5,191 nt of DNA, taken from NCBI GenBank assembly GCA_937925565.1, contig CALALM010000285.1:1-5191 (forward strand), read 5' to 3'. The notes beneath the pieces were generated by a model, which saw only the letters and a program-made list of their open reading frames with translations, did no database searches and was not told the DNA's origin. The DNA comes from an uncultured Centipeda sp. GTDB taxonomy: Bacteria > Bacillota > Negativicutes > Selenomonadales > Selenomonadaceae. Below, in pieces: positions 1 through 5,191 of this stretch (position 1 is its first letter; every line of letters starts with the position of its first letter). A program made the translations under genes and the position numbers.

Positions 1-212
1 CGAATGAGGAGAACTACGGACGTCAGTATCTGGAGGATCCCTCACTTGCGCAGATGACCGCCGTGCGGGAGCGGCAGATCGGTCATCCGTGGGCGCGCTA
101 TGTCTACAATCTCTCGCAGGACATTGTGTATGGTATTCAGGAGACGGCGTGGATTCTCTACGGTGACGAGTTCAAACAGTCGCGGCATGAGTTCCTCACC
201 GCCGTGGAATAA
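1..212 (+). CDS. ABC transporter solute-binding protein, C-terminal 69 residues only (partial)
   Basis: The reading frame is open from the window edge (first full codon at 3) to a TAA at 210-212, leaving the last 69 residues of a protein that starts upstream. I identify it by its close match to the C-terminus of the complete solute-binding lipoprotein at 3635..4621. The two align without gaps, with 33 of 69 residues identical by hand count, including YL-x-DPSL, the Y-x-YN-x-SQD block, G-x-QE, and YGD-x-FKQ. By homology it is the C-terminal lobe of an extracytoplasmic receptor of the FecB/BtuF/TroA-like class, which delivers a metal chelate or cofactor to a membrane importer. Signal peptide and N-terminal lobe are outside the window. 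It ends 9 nt before the NifH-like gene and the next ribosome-binding site overlaps its stop codon, so the two are very likely co-transcribed. The ligand is unknown. Confidence 0.9.
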   Translation, partial: NEENYGRQYLEDPSLAQMTAVRERQIGHPWARYVYNLSQDIVYGIQETAWILYGDEFKQSRHEFLTAVE

Positions 213-220
213 GGTGATCC
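211..220 (+). promoter_or_regulatory. Ribosome-binding site of the NifH-like gene, overlapping the upstream stop codon
   Basis: The bases AAGGTGATCC end two bases before the ATG at 222. Nine of them (AGGTGATCC) match the complement of the usual bacterial 16S rRNA 3' end (GGATCACCTCC), further than a normal AGGAGG core. The site begins inside the TAA stop of the preceding solute-binding gene, so ribosomes finishing that gene end on it. This supports the ATG at 222 as the start and suggests translational coupling of importer receptor and reductase. Confidence 0.75.
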
Positions 221-221
221 T

Positions 222-1034
222 ATGAAAAAAATTGCGTTCTACGGCAAGGGCGGCATCGGCAAGTCCACAACAGCCGCAAACGTATCTGCCGCGTTCTCGC
301 GCATGGGGCGGCGCGTCTGCCAGATCGGCTGCGATCCGAAGAATGACTCGACCCGTCTCTTGCTCGGACGTATTGCACCCTCCACGATCCTCGATCTGGA
401 GCGGGAGAAAAAGGGAACGGCGCTGACGCTCACAGACATCATACATGAGGGCTGGAACGGCATTCGCTGCATTGAGGCCGGCGGACCGGATCCGGGGGTC
501 GGCTGTGCAGGACGCGGAATTATCGTTGCACTTGAGCGCCTTAAGGCACTTCATGCCTTTGACGATCTGGATGTCGTGCTCTATGATGTCCTCGGCGATG
601 TGGTCTGCGGCGGCTTTGCCGTGCCGATCCGCGAGGGGTATGCCGAGGAGATCTACATCGTCTCCTCAGGTGAGCTCATGTCGCTCTATGCGGCAAACAA
701 CATTGCAAAGGGGGTGCGTCGCTTTGCCGCGCGCGGCGCGGTAAAGCTCGGCGGCATCATCGGCAACGGGCGTGATGTGCTGAACGAGCGCGAACTTCTC
801 GCGGCGTTTGCCGCACGGCTCGGCACACAGCTAATCGCCTACATTCCACGCTCCCGTGCCGTGCACGAGGCGGAGATTCACCGGCAGACGCTCATCGCCT
901 ATGCGCCGGAGTCGGAACAGGCGCAGCACTATACGGCACTCGCGCAGGAGATCGATACGAATGAGATGCTGACCATACCGACACCGATGGAGTTCGAGGA
1001 ACTTGAGGATCTGGTGGAGAGCTATGGGGATTGA
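222..1034 (+). CDS. NifH-like ATP-dependent iron-sulfur reductase (nitrogenase-like component 2)
   Basis: This 270-aa protein belongs to the NifH/BchL/CfbC family: a homodimer that holds one [4Fe-4S] cluster between its subunits and uses ATP hydrolysis to pass electrons to a partner complex. Visible motifs are the P-loop GKGGIGKST (residues 8-16), [10 protein letters not shown] (36-45; D38, K40 and D42 in nucleotide switching), GVGCAGRG (92-99) with cluster ligand C95, the switch II motif DVLGD (122-126), and [10 protein letters not shown] with cluster ligand C129. R98 sits where NifH is ADP-ribosylated in some diazotrophs. Its length is normal for the family. The start is fixed by a strong ribosome-binding site 9 nt after the upstream gene. 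The 3' end overlaps the D-like gene by 11 nt. Family membership and electron-transfer competence are well supported. The name NifH would imply nitrogen fixation, which the partner subunits do not support, so I give no symbol. Confidence 0.95.
   Translation: MKKIAFYGKGGIGKSTTAANVSAAFSRMGRRVCQIGCDPKNDSTRLLLGRIAPSTILDLEREKKGTALTLTDIIHEGWNGIRCIEAGGPDPGVGCAGRGIIVALERLKALHAFDDLDVVLYDVLGDVVCGGFAVPIREGYAEEIYIVSSGELMSLYAANNIAKGVRRFAARGAVKLGGIIGNGRDVLNERELLAAFAARLGTQLIAYIPRSRAVHEAEIHRQTLIAYAPESEQAQHYTALAQEIDTNEMLTIPTPMEFEELEDLVESYGD
721..747 (+). other. Strong inverted repeat (12-bp stem, 3-nt loop) inside the NifH-like gene
   Basis: GCTTTGCCGCGC (721-732) can pair with GCGCGGTAAAGC (736-747) across a GCG loop. 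Eleven pairs are Watson-Crick and one is a G-U wobble (726 with 742). It lies in codons for the basic stretch after the conserved core and has no following T-run, so it is not a terminator. It may be a coincidence of GC-rich coding, or an mRNA structure affecting translation or decay. Confidence 0.5.
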
Positions 1035-2331
1035 GGTCAAACGCGTCGGTGTGCGCCGTACAAACTGCAGCTGCAGTATGCCGGGCGTCTGGCGTGCGCT
1101 CTCCTTTGTGCGCGGTGCCCTTGTCGTCTTCCACAGCCCGCGTCCATGCGCACACATTGCGCACGGGATGGATGTGAGCAGCTTCCATCGGTTGACGGCG
1201 GCGGGAACGTCGGTACGTCTCTCTCCCGTTCCTCTCCTGACGAGCGGGCTTGGGGAGAGCGAGGCGGTCTTTGGCGGGGAGGAGCGCCTGCGGGAGTGCG
1301 TTCGCTTTGCCGCACAGAAATATCATCCGCAGGCGGTATTCATTGCAAACTCCTGTGTCAGCGGCGTGATTGGTGACGATACGAAGGCGATTGCGGCGGA
1401 GATGGAGGAGGAACTGGGGCTGCCTGTCACGGCGGTATCGGCGCACGGTTTTCTCGACGGTGAATACTATGCGGGGTATCTTGATGCCGCGCGTGCGCTC
1501 GTGGATCGTTTTATGCAGCCCGCCGCACGGCGAAGAGAAGGGACGATTGCCCTGCTCGGTGACTGCGGCGGCATGCATGGAGAATATGTAAAAGAATTGC
1601 GTCGTCTGCTCTCTCTGCTCGATCTGCGCGTGACGGCACAGTTTCCCTCCTACCTTGCACTCGATGAACTGCAGGCGGTGCCGGAGGCGGAGCTCGTCAT
1701 CCTGCTCGGGCGCCGTATGGACGATGAGAAACAGGCGCAGCTGGCGGAACTCGCCGAGCATATGAAGGAGCGCTTCGGCACGCCGTATCTCGGAGATGTC
1801 TATGCGGTCGGGGCGGAGGAGACGAAGGTCTGGCTGCGGCGTGTCGGTCAGCTCTGTCACCGTGAGGAGGCGGCAGAGCGCGCCATTGCGGTCGAGGAGG
1901 AATCCTTTGCCGGCGCCGTGGAAAAGGCGCGCGTTGATCTCGCGAGCCGGCGCTGTGTGCTGGCAATCGGGCGCGATCTTACATGGTTCCAGCCGGAGAT
2001 CGTTCTGCGTCTTCTGAAACGGGTGGGGGTGGAACTCACCGGTATCATTCTGCTCGACTGCTTTATGCCTGCGCGGCGCGAAGTGATGGAGGAGGAACTG
2101 CGCCGCAGGACGGATGTATCCATCTATCATGAGGGGGATGCCGCAGCGGAGAAACTGCTGCACGCGGCAGATTTTGTCCTCACGACACACGAACTCGTCG
2201 ATGCGAAGCTGCGCCAGCTCTTTCTCGCGCTGCTGCCGTCGGTCGGTTGGTCGATGGAGCGGCGCCTGCTCGATGATATGCGTCAGATCCTGCACAGGCA
2301 TGAGAGCAGGGGAGGGCTGATCTATGGATGA
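1024..2331 (+). CDS. NifD/NifE-like subunit of a nitrogenase-like catalytic complex (component 1, first subunit)
   Basis: This 435-aa protein of the nitrogenase component 1 superfamily should pair with the next gene product and take electrons from the NifH-like reductase. Three cysteines fall at P-cluster-type positions: C17 (CSMPG), C42 (PRPCAH), and C111 ([12 protein letters not shown], 108-119). Spacings of 25 and 69 resemble NifD (C62, C88, C154 in Azotobacter). [13 protein letters not shown] (77-89) matches the family signature. Only 16 residues precede the first ligand, far fewer than in NifD. Near [11 protein letters not shown] (222-232), where NifD has its cofactor ligand C275, there is no cysteine, and the C-terminus shows no clear H442 counterpart. 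Tyr152 appears to sit where NifD has H195. I chose ATG 1024 because GGAGA at 1016-1020 precedes it; a TTG at 1003 would add seven residues with less support. It overlaps the H-like gene by 11 nt and the K-like gene by 8 nt. The D rather than K assignment rests mainly on gene order; the substrate is unknown. Confidence 0.92.
   Translation: MGIEVKRVGVRRTNCSCSMPGVWRALSFVRGALVVFHSPRPCAHIAHGMDVSSFHRLTAAGTSVRLSPVPLLTSGLGESEAVFGGEERLRECVRFAAQKYHPQAVFIANSCVSGVIGDDTKAIAAEMEEELGLPVTAVSAHGFLDGEYYAGYLDAARALVDRFMQPAARRREGTIALLGDCGGMHGEYVKELRRLLSLLDLRVTAQFPSYLALDELQAVPEAELVILLGRRMDDEKQAQLAELAEHMKERFGTPYLGDVYAVGAEETKVWLRRVGQLCHREEAAERAIAVEEESFAGAVEKARVDLASRRCVLAIGRDLTWFQPEIVLRLLKRVGVELTGIILLDCFMPARREVMEEELRRRTDVSIYHEGDAAAEKLLHAADFVLTTHELVDAKLRQLFLALLPSVGWSMERRLLDDMRQILHRHESRGGLIYG
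2308..2316 (+). promoter_or_regulatory. Ribosome-binding site of the K-like gene, inside the D-like gene
   Basis: AGGGGAGGG lies 7 nt before the ATG at 2324, near-ideal spacing, within the last codons of the D-like gene. With the 8-nt overlap of the two reading frames it supports coupled translation and roughly equal output of the two subunits. Confidence 0.7.
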
Positions 2332-3601
2332 GTGCGAAAAATCCTTCGATGATGTCTGCATGTGCACGGACACCTGCGCTCTTGCAGGTGCATCGGCGTT
2401 CTTCGCAGGGATTCAGGATGCGGTCATTGTCGTCAACGGCCCGCTTTGGTGTTATTTCTTTGCGATGCGTCACATCGAGCATAGCCAAAGCACGATCTCG
2501 CATCGTATGATCTGTACGCAGCTCGACAACGACGCGATTGTATTCGGCGCGGAGGAATATCTGCACGATGCACTTGTCCCCTATGTGGAGCAGCCGCCTG
2601 CGCTGCTTGCCATCGTCAGCAGCTGTGCGGCAGGGCTGATCGGGGATGATATCGAGGCGATTGCACGCGGAGCCGGGATCACCTGTCCGATTGTCGCGCT
2701 TGACACGAGCGGATTGGTTGGCAGCTTTGCGGACGGATGGGACAAGGCGGCACGCACTGCGCTTTCGGTGCTCCTGCCGGAGCGGCAGGAGCCTCAGGTG
2801 AATACGGTCAATCTGATCGGCATGACGAGTGCCTATTACAACGGCGGGAATGATGTGCGCGAGCTCGTGCGTCTGCTCGAGATGGCAGGCTATACAGTGC
2901 ATGCAGTCTTTGGCAGCGAGATGTTCGCTGCGGAACTTTGCACTCTGTCGCGTGCAGCGCTGAACATTGTGGTGCATGATGAATTGGGGCTTGAGAGCGC
3001 TCGCTTGCTGGAGGATATCTGCAGTACGCCCTATATTGCACCTCTGCCGCCGTATGGACGTGCGGGGACGCGGCACTGGCTGGAAGAAATTGCGCGTGCA
3101 TTGCCGCCTATGCGTGGGGATGAGACAGAGAAAGAGATCGCACGCGTGATGCGTGAGGACTTCCTGCGTATCAACGAGTGCAAGAGCATGTGGGGGGAGC
3201 TCCGCTACGATACGACGCTCATTCGTGCGCCGCGTTCCGTTGCATGGGGGATTGCCCATGCGCTGCGGACGGAGTGGGCAGATGTCTGCCACCTCGCCGT
3301 GGCGGCGGAGGCTGAGCGCACGCAGGAAGTCATGAAGATTGCGGACGAGATTCCGGGAGAAACGGATGTTCTGCGGATACGGCAGATCCTCTCTGAGATG
3401 GAGGGCGGACTTCTGCTCGCGAGCAGCAATGAGTCGGCGCACATCGATCCGAAGGGGACGCAATACCTTCCTATATCCTATCCCGTACAGGACGCACTGC
3501 GTTTGACGGATGTTCCCTTTATGGGACTGCGCGGCGCGCGCCATATCGAAGAGCAGCTGTGGAACGGCAATATTTTGCGGCGAAAGATCTCTCTTTCATA
3601 G
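2324..3601 (+). CDS. NifK/NifN-like subunit of a nitrogenase-like catalytic complex (component 1, second subunit)
   Basis: This 425-aa member of the nitrogenase component 1 superfamily is the likely heterodimer partner of the preceding gene product. P-cluster-type cysteines are C18 (CALAGA, like the NifK CxxLGA motif), C43 (NGPLWC), and C101 (SSCAAGLIGDD, 99-109). The spacings of 25 and 58 equal those of NifK (C70, C95, C153 in Azotobacter). Other family marks are NDAIVFGAEEYL (69-80), DTSGLVGSF (127-135), and the C-terminal LPISYPVQD and GLRGA (about 382-405), which resemble the NifK ending where a fold-closing FP-x-x-D and GY-x-GA occur. It is about 100 residues shorter than NifK. The N-terminus carries extra cysteines (C4, C12, C14) just before C18, which could hold metal or be incidental. 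The start ATG 2324 has a strong ribosome-binding site. Stop is TAG at 3599-3601, with 33 nt to the next gene. Fold and complex are well supported; the reaction is not known. Confidence 0.92.
   Translation: MDECEKSFDDVCMCTDTCALAGASAFFAGIQDAVIVVNGPLWCYFFAMRHIEHSQSTISHRMICTQLDNDAIVFGAEEYLHDALVPYVEQPPALLAIVSSCAAGLIGDDIEAIARGAGITCPIVALDTSGLVGSFADGWDKAARTALSVLLPERQEPQVNTVNLIGMTSAYYNGGNDVRELVRLLEMAGYTVHAVFGSEMFAAELCTLSRAALNIVVHDELGLESARLLEDICSTPYIAPLPPYGRAGTRHWLEEIARALPPMRGDETEKEIARVMREDFLRINECKSMWGELRYDTTLIRAPRSVAWGIAHALRTEWADVCHLAVAAEAERTQEVMKIADEIPGETDVLRIRQILSEMEGGLLLASSNESAHIDPKGTQYLPISYPVQDALRLTDVPFMGLRGARHIEEQLWNGNILRRKISLS
2770..2792 (+). other. Perfect 10-bp inverted repeat with 3-nt loop inside the K-like gene
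   Basis: GCTCCTGCCG (2770-2779) is the exact reverse complement of CGGCAGGAGC (2783-2792), separated by GAG. It encodes the segment around residues 149-157 (LLPERQE), a likely linker between the first sub-domain with the third cysteine ligand and the next Rossmann-like sub-domain that opens with NLIG. There is no T-run after it, so it is not an intrinsic terminator. A role in pausing or mRNA stability is possible; chance is not excluded. Confidence 0.5.
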
Positions 3602-3634
3602 AGGAAGCCGCACAAGCATCGGAAAGGAAGAGAG

Positions 3635-4621
3635 ATGTTGTTAAAGAAAAAGCTCCCTGTGGTTTTTCTCTGTATGCTGTGTGTCTTGCTCACGGCGTGC
3701 AGCATGCCAAAGTCGGCTGAGGAGAAGCCTGCGGCATATACGGTTACGGATATCGAGGGGACGGTCGTTGACTTCCCCTCACCGCCAAAGCGCATCGTCA
3801 CACTCTCGATGAGCACGGATGAAACGATGCTCGGCCTCGTCGAGCCGCAGCGTATGGCGGCGGTCAATACGCTGCTCGATGATCCTGTGAGCTCCAACGT
3901 CACAGGACTCGTCAAGGAGATTCCGCAGCGCATCGGAAATCCGACGGTGGAGGAGATCATGGCGCTGCAGCCCGATCTCGTCGTCGTTCCGGACTGGGGT
4001 GATCTTACGATGGTGCCCTCCCTGCGAGAGGTAGGACTCAAAGTCATCGTCTGCAAGGGCGCATCGAATCTTGCAGAGATTCGCGAGACGATCGAACTCC
4101 TTGCGGCGGCGACGGGGGTGCCGGAGCGCGGACAAAAACTCCGCGCGATGATGGATGCAAAGCTCGCGGAGATTCAGGAAAAGGTCGCGAAAATTCCACA
4201 GACCGAGCGCAAGCGTGTTGTCCTCATCTCGCTCATGTCGGGCTACGGCGGACTCGGCAGCAGCTTTGACGAGGCGTGTCACTATGCGGGCGTGATCAAT
4301 GGGCGTGCAGAACTCGGCATTCGTGACTTTCAAGTCATGACGAAGGAGCAGCTTGTCCAGATTGATCCCGATATTCTCTTCCTGCCGACGTACAACGATC
4401 ATGGGAAATACGATGTGGAGAAATTCCGCAGGGAGTATTTGGACGATCCATCCCTGCAGACGATGAAGGCGATCCGGAATGAGGCTTTTGCGGAGCCGTT
4501 TGAAGGTTACATCTACAACTGTTCGCAGGATTTCGTTTTCGGTGTGCAGGAGATTGCCTATCGTGTTTACGGCGATGACTTTAAGCAGGGGGAGGATGAA
4601 CACCTCTCGGCGGTGAAGTAA
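3635..4621 (+). CDS. Lipoprotein solute-binding protein of a FecB/BtuF-type ABC importer
   Basis: This 328-aa extracytoplasmic receptor captures a ligand and presents it to a FecCD/BtuC-type permease. A basic n-region (KKK, 4-6), hydrophobic core and lipobox LTAC (19-22) mark a type II signal peptide with lipidation at C22, so it should be anchored on the outer face of the cytoplasmic membrane. The mature protein has the family layout: TDIEGTVVDFPSPPKRIVTL (38-57) opens the first lobe, and GNPTVEEIMALQPDLVVVPD (101-120) is the typical proximal-lobe motif. A long charged helix (roughly 145-195) links to the second lobe. Known ligands of this class are ferric siderophores, haem, corrinoids and free metals; none can be picked here. 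The ATG at 3635 follows AAAGGA (3623-3628) by 6 nt. Its C-terminus is paralogous to the fragment at 1..212, so the reductase genes sit between two related receptors. The ATPase gene starts 22 nt later, with no permease between. Confidence 0.94.
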   Translation: MLLKKKLPVVFLCMLCVLLTACSMPKSAEEKPAAYTVTDIEGTVVDFPSPPKRIVTLSMSTDETMLGLVEPQRMAAVNTLLDDPVSSNVTGLVKEIPQRIGNPTVEEIMALQPDLVVVPDWGDLTMVPSLREVGLKVIVCKGASNLAEIRETIELLAAATGVPERGQKLRAMMDAKLAEIQEKVAKIPQTERKRVVLISLMSGYGGLGSSFDEACHYAGVINGRAELGIRDFQVMTKEQLVQIDPDILFLPTYNDHGKYDVEKFRREYLDDPSLQTMKAIRNEAFAEPFEGYIYNCSQDFVFGVQEIAYRVYGDDFKQGEDEHLSAVK

Positions 4622-4630
4622 CCGTGTGGA

Positions 4631-4636
4631 AGGGGG
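4631..4636 (+). promoter_or_regulatory. Ribosome-binding site that favours a TTG start for the ABC ATPase
   Basis: AGGGGG lies 7 nt before TTG at 4644. The only nearby in-frame ATG is at 4653, 16 nt from the same purine run, too far for normal initiation. The TTG is therefore the better start and adds three residues. Confidence 0.6.
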
Positions 4637-4643
4637 ATTTTAT

Positions 4644-5191
4644 TTGAACGAGATGATCCGTGCGGAAAATCTCTATGCAGGGTATAACGGAAAGGTCATC
4701 CTCGAGGAGGTGTCATTCACCGTGGGGACGGGGGAGATTGTCGGGTTGATCGGGCCAAACGGCGCGGGCAAGAGCACACTTCTAAAGACATTACGCGGAA
4801 TACTCCCGATCCTGTCCGGGAGTGCCGTGTTGATGGGGGATGACATCAATGCGCTTGAGGCAAAGGAGTTTGCACGCCGTGCGGCATATCTGCAGCAGCA
4901 CATGGAGATGACCTTTGCCTATACGGCACGAGATATTGTGCTCGCGGGTCGCTACCCCTATCTCTCATGGTGGAGTCAGGAAAAGGCGAACGATCTCGCA
5001 ATCGCCGATGCATGTATGGCGTATACAGGCGTATCGGAGCTCGCCGATACGCCGCTGCACGCCATGTCGGGCGGGCAGCGTCAGCGCGTCCTGCTCGCAA
5101 AGGTGCTCGCCCAACAGACGCCCGTGCTTTTCCTCGACGAACCCGCAACGGGACTCGACATTATCTATCAGGAGGAGATTTTCCGCTTTTG
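4644..5191 (+). CDS. ABC importer ATPase, FecE/BtuD/FhuC type (partial, 3' end outside window)
   Basis: The cytoplasmic ATP-hydrolysing subunit of the importer, of which 182 codons are present; family members are usually about 250-270 aa, so roughly a third is missing. Visible motifs are Walker A GPNGAGKST (37-45), Q-loop at Q84/Q85, TARDIVLAGRYPYLSWW (94-110), which is typical of iron-chelate and B12 importer ATPases, signature MSGGQRQR (141-148), Walker B VLFLDEP (161-167), and D-loop TGLD (169-172). All catalytic motifs seen are intact. It follows the solute-binding gene by 22 nt and should be its partner. The permease gene is not between them and presumably lies beyond the window. The TTG start is chosen on ribosome-binding-site spacing. 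The class is certain; the transported compound is not. Confidence 0.96.
   Translation, partial: MNEMIRAENLYAGYNGKVILEEVSFTVGTGEIVGLIGPNGAGKSTLLKTLRGILPILSGSAVLMGDDINALEAKEFARRAAYLQQHMEMTFAYTARDIVLAGRYPYLSWWSQEKANDLAIADACMAYTGVSELADTPLHAMSGGQRQRVLLAKVLAQQTPVLFLDEPATGLDIIYQEEIFRF

Noticed and set aside
1003..1026. TTG at 1003 as the start of the D-like gene
   Set aside because: ATG at 1024 has GGAGA just upstream and gives a short overlap typical of coupled genes. The seven extra residues show no family similarity.
1064..1077. 14-bp perfect palindrome ACTGCAGCTGCAGT as an operator
   Set aside because: It arises from a Cys-Ser-Cys-Ser codon run over a conserved ligand cysteine within coding sequence, with no promoter nearby.
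892..2373. Long open frame of 493 codons on the minus strand
   Set aside because: It is antisense to the D-like gene, its translation is rich in Arg, His and Pro with no domain I recognise, and the + strand frame carries clear family motifs. Long antisense frames are common in GC-rich coding DNA.
2371..2390. Inverted repeat CACCTGC/GCAGGTG near the start of the K-like gene as a regulatory hairpin
   Set aside because: The stem is only 7 bp and lies over conserved codons for the first cysteine motif, so coding constraint or chance explains it.
2180..3544. Long open frame of 454 codons on the minus strand
   Set aside because: It is antisense to the K-like gene, has low-complexity Arg/His-rich composition and no recognisable motif or supporting context.
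222..3601. Genuine nitrogen-fixing nifHDK
   Set aside because: The subunits are short, the cofactor cysteine is missing by hand alignment, and no nifE, nifN or nifB lies in the window. The importer context is also atypical.
222..3601. Chlorophyll-type DPOR or COR (BchLNB/BchXYZ)
   Set aside because: Both catalytic subunits carry three cysteines, unlike the DPOR three-Cys-plus-Asp arrangement, and no photosynthesis genes are present.
3575..3602. Possible promoter (TTGCGG, 16-nt gap, CATAGA) before the solute-binding lipoprotein gene
   Set aside because: The -10 match is only three of six and the region lies in the end of the K-like gene; a continuous operon transcript is simpler.
4802..4823. 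Inverted repeat ACTCCCG/CGGGAGT as a terminator
   Set aside because: It is a 7-bp stem with an 8-nt loop inside the ATPase coding region between Walker A and the Q-loop, with no T-run after it.

Overview
The window holds six genes, all on the + strand, packed like one operon. Two are cut by the window edges. In order they are: the tail of an ABC-transporter solute-binding protein (1..212), a NifH-type ATP-dependent reductase (222..1034), two NifD/NifK-superfamily subunits (1024..2331 and 2324..3601), a complete lipoprotein solute-binding protein of the FecB/BtuF type (3635..4621), and the start of a FecE/BtuD/FhuC-type ABC ATPase (4644..5191, running off the end). Junctions are 9 nt, an 11-nt overlap, an 8-nt overlap, 33 nt and 22 nt. 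I see no internal terminator or convincing promoter. No stretch longer than 33 nt lacks a gene.

The central three genes form a nitrogenase-like two-component reductase. The H-like protein keeps every residue needed for a working reductase: P-loop, the two [4Fe-4S]-ligand cysteines, and the switch aspartates. The D-like and K-like subunits each keep three cysteines at P-cluster-type positions. The D-like subunit has no cysteine near the FeMo-cofactor ligand position and no recognisable counterpart of the cofactor histidine. Both subunits are also short (435 and 425 aa). I therefore infer a nitrogenase-like enzyme that is not a canonical Mo-nitrogenase; its substrate cannot be read from the sequence.

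The flanks are the telling part. The two solute-binding proteins on either side of the reductase are paralogues: their last 69 residues align without gaps at 33/69 identities by my count. Together with the ATPase they are parts of an importer family that moves siderophores, haem, corrinoids and similar chelates. The most economical hypothesis is that the importer brings in a metal chelate, tetrapyrrole or other small molecule, and the cytoplasmic HDK complex reduces it. No permease lies in the window; it should be downstream of the ATPase or upstream of position 1.

The organism is probably an anaerobic Firmicute. The GC content is in the upper fifties by eye, there are lipobox lipoproteins, and the ribosome-binding sites are strong and purine-rich. 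The general look resembles Selenomonas-type Negativicutes, but that assignment is an inference from composition and gene style.
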